Of a stretch of DNA of 10,021 nucleotides, positions 1-6,296 are shown piece by piece. The DNA is from Oscillospiraceae bacterium (GTDB lineage Bacteria > Bacillota > Clostridia > Oscillospirales > Oscillospiraceae). A program made the translations under genes and the position numbers. Position 1 is the first letter of the stretch. Each line of letters begins with the position of its first letter. Under the pieces are notes generated by a model that was given only the letters and a program-made list of their open reading frames with translations, was not told where the DNA came from and did no database searches. The DNA is taken from positions 1-10,021 of the forward strand of contig JAJPXI010000064.1 of the NCBI GenBank assembly GCA_021205585.1, given 5' to 3'.

Positions 1-76
1 CACCCGCCCCGCCCACAAGGTTCTGGCCGACGGCAAAAAGATCCGCGTGTGCAAAAAATGCGGCGCTGAAATCTGA
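1..76 (+). CDS. rplX: 50S ribosomal protein L24, C-terminal end (partial)
   Basis: The window opens inside this gene. The reading frame starting at base 2 gives 24 residues ending in RVCKKCGAEI and a TGA stop at 74-76. This matches the C-terminal tail of bacterial L24, an early-assembling 23S rRNA-binding protein. A CxxC pair (CKKC) is visible in the tail, as in many Clostridia and Bacillus L24 proteins. The KOW RNA-binding domain lies upstream, outside the window. Position directly before rplE is the canonical spc order. The gap to rplE is 17 nt and is filled by its ribosome binding site. Confidence 0.93.
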   Translation, partial: TRPAHKVLADGKKIRVCKKCGAEI

Positions 77-93
77 GTGAGGAGGAGGAACCG

Positions 94-639
94 ATGTCTG
101 TACCCAATTTGAAAAAGAAGTACCAGGACGAGGTCGCCCCTGCTCTCATGCAGAAGTTCGGCTATAAGTCCGTTATGCAGATTCCCCGGATTGAGAAAAT
201 CGTGGTCAACTGCGGCTGCGGCGAGGCCAGGGACAATGCCAAGGTGCTGGAGTCCGTGGTGAGCGACCTGTCCGCCATCACCGGTCAGAAGCCTGTGATT
301 ACCAAGGCCAAGAAGTCCGTGGCCAACTTCAAACTCCGCGAGGGAATGCCCATCGGCGCGAAAGTGACCCTGCGCCAGGACAAGATGTGGGAGTTTCTGG
401 ATCGACTGTTTAACGTGGCCCTGCCCCGCGTCCGGGACTTCCGGGGCATCAACCCCAACGCCTTCGACGGCCGGGGCAACTACGCCCTGGGCATCCGGGA
501 GCAGCTGATTTTCCCGGAGATCGAGTATGACAAGATTGACAAGATCCGCGGCATGGACGTGGTCATCTGCACCACCGCCCAGACCGACGAGGAATCCCGC
601 GAGCTGCTGACGTTGATCGGCGCGCCCTTCGCCCGGTAA
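94..639 (+). CDS. rplE: 50S ribosomal protein L5
   Basis: A 181-residue protein with L5 landmarks along its whole length: IPRIEKIVVN near residues 30-39, TGQKPVITKAKKSVANFKLR at about 63-82, the loop after it with GMPIGAKVTLR, RDFRGINPNAFDGRGNY around 113-129, and the C-terminal GAPFAR. L5 binds 5S rRNA and places it in the central protuberance of the 50S subunit, contacting the P-site tRNA. Length matches the family (about 179-185). The ATG at 94 is chosen because GAGGAGGA lies 7 nt upstream. The segment NCGCGEA replaces the more usual NxGxGEA with two cysteines, which I read as ordinary drift. The gene sits between rplX and rpsZ, as expected for the spc operon. Confidence 0.97.
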   Translation: MSVPNLKKKYQDEVAPALMQKFGYKSVMQIPRIEKIVVNCGCGEARDNAKVLESVVSDLSAITGQKPVITKAKKSVANFKLREGMPIGAKVTLRQDKMWEFLDRLFNVALPRVRDFRGINPNAFDGRGNYALGIREQLIFPEIEYDKIDKIRGMDVVICTTAQTDEESRELLTLIGAPFAR

Positions 640-653
640 AGGAGGAGAACGAA

Positions 654-839
654 ATGGCGAAAAAGTCTATGATCCTGAAGCAGCAGGCGGAGCCCAAGTT
701 CTCCAGCCGCCGCTACAACCGCTGCAAGATCTGCGGCCGGCCCCACGCCTACCTGCGCAACTACGGCATCTGCCGCATCTGCTTCCGCGAGCTGGCCTAT
801 AAGGGCCAGATCCCCGGCGTGAAGAAAGCGTCCTGGTAA
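654..839 (+). CDS. rpsZ: 30S ribosomal protein S14, zinc-binding type Z
   Basis: A 61-residue S14 of the short, zinc-binding (C+) class. The zinc knuckle is visible as C24-x2-C27 and C40-x2-C43, followed by CFRELAYKGQIPGVKKASW. The long zinc-free S14 has about 89-101 residues and lacks these cysteines. S14 assembles late into the head of the 30S subunit, next to S3 and S10. AGGAGG at 641-646 supports the ATG at 654. The gene follows rplE after 14 nt. What follows is odd: instead of running straight into rpsH, the operon has a 203-nt spacer that begins folding four bases after the stop codon. Confidence 0.97.
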   Translation: MAKKSMILKQQAEPKFSSRRYNRCKICGRPHAYLRNYGICRICFRELAYKGQIPGVKKASW

Positions 840-842
840 AGG

Positions 843-922
843 ACGGGAAAAGACCCGTAAGTTCCAAATCGCGGCGCGCGGCGTCAGCCGCCCCGCCTGT
901 TTGGAGTACGGGCCTTTGCCGT
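843..922 (+). other. 80-nt extended imperfect hairpin downstream of rpsZ
   Basis: By-eye pairing from the outside in: 843-846/919-922, 849-852/914-917, 854-859/907-912, 863-869/899-905 (last pair G-T), 871-874/893-896, 878-882/887-891, with a GTCA loop at 883-886. This gives about 30 pairs in 80 nt, interrupted only by small internal loops and bulges of one to three bases per strand. A small competing hairpin, ACGGG/CCCGT (843-847/854-858), could form first during transcription and would exclude the outer helices. The function is unknown. Confidence 0.65.
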
Positions 923-1000
923 GAAGCCGCCGGAGTATGAAAATCCCCGCAGGGCGGACAACAGGTCGGAGAGTACCTGCCTTCGATACCTTTCCGCCCC

Positions 1001-1018
1001 TACCGGCCCAGGCCGGTA
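1001..1018 (+). other. Hairpin upstream of rpsH ribosome binding site
   Basis: TACCGGC at 1001-1007 pairs with GCCGGTA at 1012-1018 around a CCAG loop, a seven-pair GC-rich stem ending ten bases before the AGGAGGT of rpsH. It leaves the ribosome binding site itself unpaired. It may insulate the site or close the upstream switch region. No U-tract follows, so it is not a terminator. Confidence 0.6.
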
Positions 1019-1042
1019 ATCCAAAACAGGAGGTAAACACAT

Positions 1043-1444
1043 ATGCAGATTACAGACCCCATTGCGGATATGCTCACCCGCATCCGCAACGCGAACAGCG
1101 CCAGGCATGACAGCGTGGACGTGCCCGCGTCCAACATGAAAAAGGCCATCGCGCAGATTCTGCTGGAGGAGGGCTATATCAAGAGCTTCCAGCTGATTGA
1201 CGACGGAACCCAGGGCATCATCCGTATTTCCTTAAAATATCTCCAGCCCGGCAAGGAGAAGGTCATCTCCGGCCTGCGCCGGGTTTCCAAGCCCGGCCTG
1301 CGGGTGTACGCCGGGGCCGATGAGCTGCCCTATGTGCTCAAGGGACTGGGGATCGCCATCGTGTCCACGTCCAAGGGCATCATGACCGACAAGAAGGCCC
1401 GCCAGGCCCATGTCGGCGGCGAAGTCCTGGCCTTTGTCTGGTAA
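1043..1444 (+). CDS. rpsH: 30S ribosomal protein S8
   Basis: A 133-residue protein, about the family length. It starts with MQITDPIADMLTRIRNA, the conserved N-terminal helix, and ends with the S8 signature STSKGIMTDKKAR followed by GGEVLAFVW. S8 binds helix 21 of 16S rRNA in the platform and organises the central domain of the 30S subunit. In E. coli it is also the translational repressor of the spc operon, acting at an mRNA mimic of helix 21 near rplE. That makes the structured spacer directly upstream notable, although the repressor role is not established for this lineage. The start at 1043 has AGGAGGT nine bases upstream. rplF follows after 12 nt. Confidence 0.97.
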   Translation: MQITDPIADMLTRIRNANSARHDSVDVPASNMKKAIAQILLEEGYIKSFQLIDDGTQGIIRISLKYLQPGKEKVISGLRRVSKPGLRVYAGADELPYVLKGLGIAIVSTSKGIMTDKKARQAHVGGEVLAFVW

Positions 1445-1456
1445 GGAGGAGAGAGA

Positions 1457-2002
1457 ATGTCAAGAATCGGAAGAGCGCCGATTGAACTCCCTGCCGGCGT
1501 AGACGTAAAAATTGAAGAAGGGAACCTGGTGACGGTAACCGGCCCCAAGGGTACGCTGACACAGCAGCTGCACCCGGCCATGACCATCACCCGGGAGGGA
1601 AATGTCCTCCATGTGACCCGGCCCGACGACCTGAAGGAGAACCGCTCCCTCCACGGCCTGACCCGCACCCTGCTGCACAATATGGTGGTGGGCGTGACCG
1701 AGGGCTTTGCCAAGACCCTGGAGGTCAACGGCGTGGGCTACCGCGCGGCCAAGGAGGGCAACAAGCTGGTGATGAACCTGGGCTTTTCCCATCAGGTGTT
1801 TGTGGAGGAAGTGGAGGGCATCACCATCGAGGTGCCCGACGCCAACCACATCGTTATCCGGGGCTGCGACAAGCAGCAGGTGGGCCAGTTCGCCGCCGAA
1901 GTGAGAGAGAAAAGGCCGCCTGAGCCTTACAAGGGCAAGGGCATCAAATATGCCGACGAGGTCATCCGCCGCAAGGTGGGCAAGACCGGCGGCAAGAAAT
2001 AA
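1457..2002 (+). CDS. rplF: 50S ribosomal protein L6
   Basis: A 181-residue protein made of the two repeated L6 domains (roughly residues 11-82 and 90-165). The N-terminus MSRIGRAPIELPAGV and the second-domain signature RPPEPYKGKGIKYADEVIR are diagnostic of L6. L6 sits near the base of the L7/L12 stalk beside the sarcin-ricin loop, where elongation factors bind the 50S subunit. The lysine-rich tail after the signature is usual. AAGGAGGAG just after the rpsH stop supports the ATG at 1457. Spacing to rpsH (12 nt) and rplR (14 nt) implies one co-translated mRNA. Confidence 0.97.
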   Translation: MSRIGRAPIELPAGVDVKIEEGNLVTVTGPKGTLTQQLHPAMTITREGNVLHVTRPDDLKENRSLHGLTRTLLHNMVVGVTEGFAKTLEVNGVGYRAAKEGNKLVMNLGFSHQVFVEEVEGITIEVPDANHIVIRGCDKQQVGQFAAEVREKRPPEPYKGKGIKYADEVIRRKVGKTGGKK

Positions 2003-2016
2003 GGAGGTGTGCCACT

Positions 2017-2376
2017 ATGATTCAAAGACCTGATACCAACGCCCAGCGCTTAAAGCGCCACAAGCGCGTGCGCGGCAAGATTTCCGGCACGCCCGAGCGT
2101 CCCCGTCTGAACGTATTCCGCAGCGAGACCAACATCTACGCCCAGGTCATCGACGATGTGGCCGGCGTGACCCTGGTTTCCGCTTCCTCCCTGGAAAAGG
2201 GCTTCGAGCGCCAGGGCACCAAGACCGACGCCGCCCGCCAGGTGGGCCGGCTGGTGGCCGAGCGGGCCAAGGCCAAGGGAATCGAAACCGTCGTATTCGA
2301 CCGGGGCGGCTACGTCTACCACGGCCGGGTGCAGGCCCTGGCCGAGGGCGCCCGCGAGGGCGGCCTGCAGTTCTGA
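2017..2376 (+). CDS. rplR: 50S ribosomal protein L18
   Basis: A 119-residue protein with the L18 pattern: basic N-terminus RLKRHKRVRGKISGTPERPRL, FRSETNIYAQVID, then FDRGGYVYHGRVQALAEGAREGGLQF at the C-terminus. L18 binds 5S rRNA together with L5 and attaches it to the 50S central protuberance. Length is typical (about 117-122). AAGGAGGTG at 2001-2009 supports the ATG at 2017. The gene ends with two adjacent in-frame stops, TGA at 2374-2376 and TAG at 2377-2379. That would stop readthrough into rpsE 15 nt further on. Confidence 0.97.
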   Translation: MIQRPDTNAQRLKRHKRVRGKISGTPERPRLNVFRSETNIYAQVIDDVAGVTLVSASSLEKGFERQGTKTDAARQVGRLVAERAKAKGIETVVFDRGGYVYHGRVQALAEGAREGGLQF

Positions 2377-2394
2377 TAGGGAGGAGGAAAAGCA

Positions 2395-2895
2395 ATGGCA
2401 AGAGTTGAAAAAGAGCAGAGCGAGTATGTGGAGAAGCTGGTGGCCCTGAACCGGGTGTCCAAAACCGTTAAGGGCGGCCGGGTGATGAAATTCGCCGCCC
2501 TGATGGTGGTGGGCGACGAGAAGGGCAACGTGGGCTTCGGCACCGGCAAGGCCGCCGAGGTTCCCGAGGCCATCCGCAAGGGCATCGAGGACGCCAAGAA
2601 GAATATGATCCACGTCAGCCGCTCCAACACCACCATTCCCCATGAGATCATCGGCGAGTTCGGCGCGGGCCGCGTCCTGCTCAAGCCCGCCGCCCCCGGC
2701 ACCGGTATCATCGCCGGCGGCCCCGTCCGGGCCGTGATGGAGGCCGTGGGCATCCAGGACATCCGGGCGAAATGCCTGCGCTCCCACAACCCGCAGAACA
2801 TGGTTTCCGCCACCTTCGAGGGCCTGAAGAACCTGAAGAGCCCCGAGGCGGTGGCCCGGGCCCGCGGCAAGAGCGTGGAAGAAATTTTAGGGTAA
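2395..2895 (+). CDS. rpsE: 30S ribosomal protein S5
   Basis: A 166-residue protein with the N-terminal double-stranded RNA-binding-like S5 domain (about residues 10-75, containing GRVMKFAALMVVGDEKGNVGFGTGKA) and the C-terminal S5 domain (about 85-157). S5 lines the mRNA entry channel with S3 and S4 and helps set decoding accuracy and helicase action. The loop KCLRSHNPQNM departs slightly from the LGSNNP form that I recall as common, which I take as lineage variation. AGGGAGGAGG at 2378-2387 supports the ATG at 2395. It lies between rplR and rpmD, the standard spc order. Confidence 0.97.
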   Translation: MARVEKEQSEYVEKLVALNRVSKTVKGGRVMKFAALMVVGDEKGNVGFGTGKAAEVPEAIRKGIEDAKKNMIHVSRSNTTIPHEIIGEFGAGRVLLKPAAPGTGIIAGGPVRAVMEAVGIQDIRAKCLRSHNPQNMVSATFEGLKNLKSPEAVARARGKSVEEILG

Positions 2896-2908
2896 GGAGG
2901 GCCGCATC

Positions 2909-3091
2909 ATGGCGAATTTGAACATCAAGCTGGTCAAGAGCCTGAACGGCCGGCTCGCCAAGCATAAGGCGACCGCCGAGGCCCTGGGCCTGCGCAAAAT
3001 CGGCGACACCACCGTGCAGCCTGACAACGCTGCCACCCGTGGCAAGATCGCCCAAATCGGTTACCTGCTCCAAGTGAGCGAGCAGCAGTGA
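2909..3091 (+). CDS. rpmD: 50S ribosomal protein L30
   Basis: A 60-residue L30 of the short bacterial type. Conserved features are IKLVKSLNGR near the N-terminus, LGLRKIGDTTVQPDNAATRGKI in the middle, and IGYLLQV at the end. L30 binds domain II and V regions of 23S rRNA at the edge of the 50S subunit. TAAGGAGGG at 2893-2901 overlaps the end of rpsE and supplies the ribosome binding site for the ATG at 2909. The TGA stop at 3089-3091 shares its last base with the AGGAGG that serves rplO, so the two genes are probably translationally coupled. Confidence 0.96.
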   Translation: MANLNIKLVKSLNGRLAKHKATAEALGLRKIGDTTVQPDNAATRGKIAQIGYLLQVSEQQ

Positions 3092-3104
3092 GGAGGTGCG
3101 CAAC

Positions 3105-3545
3105 ATGAATCTGCATGAACTCTCTCCCGCTCCCGGCTCCAACCCCAAGGCCTACCGCAAGGGCCGGGGCAACGGCTCCGGCAACGGGAAAACCGCGGGC
3201 CGGGGGCAGAAGGGCCAGTGGGCCCGCTCCGGCGGCGGCGTGCGCGTGGGCTTCGAGGGCGGCCAGATGCCTCTGGCCCGGCGCCTGCCCAAGCGCGGGT
3301 TCCACAATATTTTCGCGAAACCCCTGGAGGCTATCAACGTGGCCGCGTTAAACCGTTTTGAGGACGGCGCGACCGTCAATGTCTGCGATCTGCTGGAGAA
3401 GGGAATCCTCTCCAAATGCGAGTACGGCGTGAAAATCCTGGGCAACGGGGAGTTGACAAAAAAACTGACCGTCCGTGCCACCGCGTTCTCCGCCTCCGCG
3501 AAGGAAAAGATCGAAAAGGCAGGTGGGAAGGCTGAGGTGGTCTAA
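3105..3545 (+). CDS. rplO: 50S ribosomal protein L15
   Basis: A 146-residue L15 with the characteristic glycine- and basic-rich N-terminal extension (residues 1-50, including GRGNGSGNGKTAGRGQKGQ), then GFEGGQMPLARRLPKRGF at 49-66, and the globular C-terminal domain. The extension threads into 23S rRNA, and L15 is a late assembly organiser of the 50S subunit. I start at the ATG at 3105. AGGAGG at 3091-3096 then has normal spacing of 8 nt, whereas an in-frame GTG at 3096 overlaps that ribosome binding site. The stop TAA at 3543-3545 directly abuts the secY start, with no intergenic base. Confidence 0.96.
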   Translation: MNLHELSPAPGSNPKAYRKGRGNGSGNGKTAGRGQKGQWARSGGGVRVGFEGGQMPLARRLPKRGFHNIFAKPLEAINVAALNRFEDGATVNVCDLLEKGILSKCEYGVKILGNGELTKKLTVRATAFSASAKEKIEKAGGKAEVV

Positions 3546-4874
3546 GTGATACAGACCGTGCGCAACGCCTGGAAGATTCCAGAGCTGCGGCGGAAGATGA
3601 TTTTCGTCATCTTCGCCCTGTTGATTTTCCGCCTGGGCTCCGCCATCCCCGTGCCCTTTATCAACGGGGATGCCCTGCAAAGCCAGCTGGCAGCGGCTTC
3701 CGGCACGATTTTCGGCCTGATTAACGTCATGAGCGGCGATGCTTTCGCCCAGGCCACCGTTTTTGCCCTGTCCATCCAGCCCTATATCAACAGCTCCATC
3801 ATCATCCAGCTGCTGACGGTGGCCATCCCGGCCCTGGAGCGGCTGGCCAAGGAGGGCGGCGAGGAAGGGCGCAAGAAAATCGCCTCCATCACCCGGTACA
3901 CCACCGTGGCCATCGCCCTGCTCCAGAGCTTTGGCTACTACACCTTGATTAAGAGTTACGGGCTGATTACCGTGCCCGACGGCTACGGTGTCTGGGCGGC
4001 TATCGTCATCATCGCCTCCTTCACCGCCGGCTCCGCCTTCCTAATGTGGCTGGGGGAGCAGATTACCGAGTTTGGCGTGGGCAACGGCATTTCCATTATC
4101 CTGTTTGCCGGCATTGTCTCCCGCGTCCCCTCCATGATCCAGACCCTGTGGTACGGCGGCAGGGCCTCCGTGCTGGGGGAGGACGCCCTGGGCAACTACA
4201 GCGCCATCCCCATCTGGGCCATCGTGCTGATTATCATCGGCATTTTCGCCCTGATTATGCTCATCGTCTTCGTGTCCGACGCGGAGCGGCGCATCCCCGT
4301 GCAGTACGCCAAGCGGGTGGTGGGCCGGAAGATGTACGGCGGCCAGTCCAGCCATATCCCCATGAAGGTCAATATGTCCGGCGTGCTGCCCATTATCTTC
4401 GCCCAGTCCATCGCCTCCATCCCGGCCACCATCGGGATGTTCGCCGGCTGGGACACCGACAGCAGCGGCTTCGCCGGCTGGCTGATGCGGGTGTTCGACT
4501 CCACCGGGGCCATCTACTGCGTCATCTACTTCCTGCTGATTTTGGGCTTCAGCTATTTCTACGCCACCATCCAGTTCAACCCCATCGAGGTGTCCAACAA
4601 CCTGAAGAAGAACGGCGGCTTCGTCCCCGGCTTCCGCCCCGGCAAGCCCACAGCCGACTTCATCACCAAGGTGCTCAATAAGATCACCATGTTCGGCGCC
4701 ATCTACCTGGCGGTCGTGGCCATCCTGCCCATCGCGGTCACCAGCGCCCTGGGGATTAGCAAATTCTCCATCGGCGGCACCTCGGTCATCATCGTGGTGG
4801 GCGTGGCCCTGGAAACGGTGAAACAGCTGGAGGCCCAGATGCTCATGCGCCACTACAAGGGCTTTCTGGACTGA
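3546..4874 (+). CDS. secY: Protein translocase channel subunit SecY
   Basis: A 442-residue polytopic membrane protein, the usual size for SecY, with about ten hydrophobic segments. Landmarks: RNAWKIPELRRKM then TM1 (about 19-38, ending in IPVPFI), QPYINSSIIIQLL at 79-90, TEFGVGNGISI at 174-184, RRIPVQYAKR at 248-257 in the large cytoplasmic loop that contacts ribosomes and SecA, GGFVPGFRPG at 357-366, and the C-terminal RHYKGFLD. With SecE and SecG it forms the channel for exported and inserted proteins. The start is a GTG (3546-3548) touching the rplO stop. The N-terminus MIQTVRNAWK aligns with the expected family start, and GAGGTGG at 3534-3540 lies just upstream. This implies termination-reinitiation coupling with rplO. 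Confidence 0.97.
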   Translation: MIQTVRNAWKIPELRRKMIFVIFALLIFRLGSAIPVPFINGDALQSQLAAASGTIFGLINVMSGDAFAQATVFALSIQPYINSSIIIQLLTVAIPALERLAKEGGEEGRKKIASITRYTTVAIALLQSFGYYTLIKSYGLITVPDGYGVWAAIVIIASFTAGSAFLMWLGEQITEFGVGNGISIILFAGIVSRVPSMIQTLWYGGRASVLGEDALGNYSAIPIWAIVLIIIGIFALIMLIVFVSDAERRIPVQYAKRVVGRKMYGGQSSHIPMKVNMSGVLPIIFAQSIASIPATIGMFAGWDTDSSGFAGWLMRVFDSTGAIYCVIYFLLILGFSYFYATIQFNPIEVSNNLKKNGGFVPGFRPGKPTADFITKVLNKITMFGAIYLAVVAILPIAVTSALGISKFSIGGTSVIIVVGVALETVKQLEAQMLMRHYKGFLD

Positions 4875-4886
4875 CGGGGGCGTGAA

Positions 4887-5519
4887 ATGAAGCTGATTTT
4901 ATTGGGCGCCCCCGGCGCCGGAAAAGGCACTCAGGCCGAGTTTATCAGCAAACGATTGAATATCCCCACCATCTCCACCGGCAATATGCTCCGCGCCGCC
5001 GTGCAGAACGGCACCCCCGTGGGGCTGCGGGCCAAGGCGTTTATGGACGCGGGAGGGCTGGTTCCCGACGAGGTCATCATCGGCATCGTCCAGGAGCGCC
5101 TGGCCCAGCCGGACTGCGCCGGAGGCTACATCCTGGACGGGGTGCCCCGCACCATCGCCCAGGCCCAGGCCCTGGAGGATGCGGGCATCTCCTTTGACGC
5201 GGTGCTGTCCCTGGAAATTTCCGATGAGACCATCGTAGAGCGGATGTCGGGGCGGCGCTCCTGCCCGGACTGCGGAGCCACCTACCATATCGCCTCCGCC
5301 CCGCCCAAAGAGCAGGGCAGGTGCGACAAGTGCGGCGCGCAACTGCTCCAGCGCGGGGACGACAAGCCGGAAACCGTGCTCAGCCGCCTGAAAGTCTACC
5401 ACGAGCAGACTGAGCCGCTGAAGGACTTTTACGCCCGGCGGGGCATTTTGAAGCCGGCGGACAATCAGGACACCATCGAGGAGACGACCAAAGTGGTGTT
5501 TGCCGCCCTGGGGATATAA
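4887..5519 (+). CDS. adk: Adenylate kinase, zinc-lid type
   Basis: A 210-residue cytosolic enzyme catalysing ATP + AMP = 2 ADP. The P-loop is GAPGAGKGT at residues 7-15, the AMP-site TGNMLRAAV lies at 31-39, and the lid carries four cysteines, C126-x2-C129 and C146-x2-C149, the zinc-binding form typical of Gram-positive bacteria. RRGDD-like sequence at 156-159 and LSRLKVYHEQTEPL at 165-178 complete the catalytic arginine region. One deviation is visible: the AMP-binding motif is LDGVPRT at 83-89, where the family normally has LDGFPRT (Phe86 in E. coli numbering). ACGGGGG at 4874-4880 serves the ATG at 4887. The position between secY and map is the Firmicutes arrangement. Confidence 0.97.
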   Translation: MKLILLGAPGAGKGTQAEFISKRLNIPTISTGNMLRAAVQNGTPVGLRAKAFMDAGGLVPDEVIIGIVQERLAQPDCAGGYILDGVPRTIAQAQALEDAGISFDAVLSLEISDETIVERMSGRRSCPDCGATYHIASAPPKEQGRCDKCGAQLLQRGDDKPETVLSRLKVYHEQTEPLKDFYARRGILKPADNQDTIEETTKVVFAALGI

Positions 5520-5522
5520 CGC

Positions 5523-6296
5523 ATGGAAATGATTTCTGTAAAATCCCCCCGAGAAGTGGAACGTATGCGCCGGGCCGGACAGGTCACCGCCCAGGCCAGG
5601 GCGCTGGCCGGCCGGATGGTCGAGCCGGGGATCACCACCCTGGAGATCGACCGGGCGGTGCAGAAATTCATCCAGAAGCAGGGCGGCACACCCTCCTTTC
5701 TGCACTACGCCGGGTACCCCGCTTCGGCCTGCATCTCGGTCAACGACGAGGTCATCCACGGCATCCCCGGTTCCCGGGTACTCCAGGAGGGGGACATTGT
5801 CAGCGTGGACGTGGGGGCCCTCATCGACGGCTTCCACGGGGACTGCGCCGCCACCTTCCCCTGCGGCCAGGTGGATCCGGAGGCTCTGCGGCTGATTCAG
5901 GTGACCCGCCAGAGCTTCTTTGAAGGAATCCGAAACGCCAGGGCAGGGAACCGGGTGTCCGACATCTCCCACGGCGTGCAGGAATATGTAGAGGCCAACG
6001 GCTTTTCCATCGTGCGGGACTATGTGGGCCACGGCGTGGGCCACCAGCTCCACGAGCCGCCGGAGGTGCCCAACTATGGCCGCCCCGGCCACGGCGCCCG
6101 CCTGGAGGCGGGGATGACCCTGGCCGTGGAGCCCATGGTAAACGCCGGGGACTGGCACATCAAGGTTCTGAAGGACGGCTGGACGGTGAAAACCGCCGAC
6201 GGCTCCCTGGCGGCTCACTTTGAAAACAGCATTTTGATTACGGACGGCGAGCCTGAAATTTTGACCCGCTGCCAGGAAAGCTCGCCATGGATTTAG
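5523..6296 (+). CDS. map: Methionine aminopeptidase, type I
   Basis: A 257-residue enzyme that removes the initiator methionine from nascent proteins after deformylation. All five metal ligands are visible: D96 (in SVDVGA), D107 (in HGDCAAT), H170 (in VGHGVGHQLHEPP), E203 (in AVEPM) and E234 (in AHFENS). The catalytic histidines H79 (EVIHGIPG) and H177 are also present. There is no N-terminal zinc finger extension, as expected for the short bacterial type Ia. The start at 5523 is three bases after adk, with only a weak GGGGA upstream, so expression probably depends on coupling to adk. The end overlaps the next gene by 10 nt. Confidence 0.96.
   Translation: MEMISVKSPREVERMRRAGQVTAQARALAGRMVEPGITTLEIDRAVQKFIQKQGGTPSFLHYAGYPASACISVNDEVIHGIPGSRVLQEGDIVSVDVGALIDGFHGDCAATFPCGQVDPEALRLIQVTRQSFFEGIRNARAGNRVSDISHGVQEYVEANGFSIVRDYVGHGVGHQLHEPPEVPNYGRPGHGARLEAGMTLAVEPMVNAGDWHIKVLKDGWTVKTADGSLAAHFENSILITDGEPEILTRCQESSPWI

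Larger units (their letters stand above)
840..1042 (+). promoter_or_regulatory. Structured rpsZ-rpsH spacer, candidate cis-regulatory RNA
   Basis: This 203-nt gap is far longer than the 0-34 nt gaps elsewhere in the spc half of the cluster, and I see no coding sequence in it. It contains three structured blocks: an extended imperfect stem at 843-922, a middle block (927-999) with several mutually exclusive helices, and a short GC-rich hairpin at 1001-1018 just before the rpsH ribosome binding site (AGGAGGT at 1028-1034). CCTGTTTGGA at 896-905 is complementary to 1020-1030, which includes the first bases of that site, so the leader could hide or expose rpsH translation initiation. No U-tract follows any stem, so it does not look like an intrinsic terminator. 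A role in autogenous control of S8 or S14 is inference. A palindromic inserted element is the main alternative. Confidence 0.6.

Noticed and set aside
915..941. TTGCCG and TATGAA as an internal promoter before rpsH
   Set aside because: The spacing is only 14 bases and the -35 match is poor. The same bases take part in RNA pairing.
1001..1018. Hairpins in the large spacers as intrinsic terminators
   Set aside because: None is followed by a run of T. Essential genes lie immediately downstream.
884..1108. Antisense open frame covering part of the rpsZ-rpsH spacer
   Set aside because: It runs into rpsH, shows no recognisable domain and has no credible ribosome binding site. RNA structure explains the spacer better.
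2374..2379. Tandem stop codons TGA-TAG at the end of rplR as a recoding site
   Set aside because: No slippery sequence or extended frame follows. It is a simple safeguard against readthrough.
3096..3104. GTG at 3096 as the start of rplO
   Set aside because: It overlaps the AGGAGG that would have to serve it. The ATG at 3105 has correct spacing and gives the conserved MNLHEL N-terminus.
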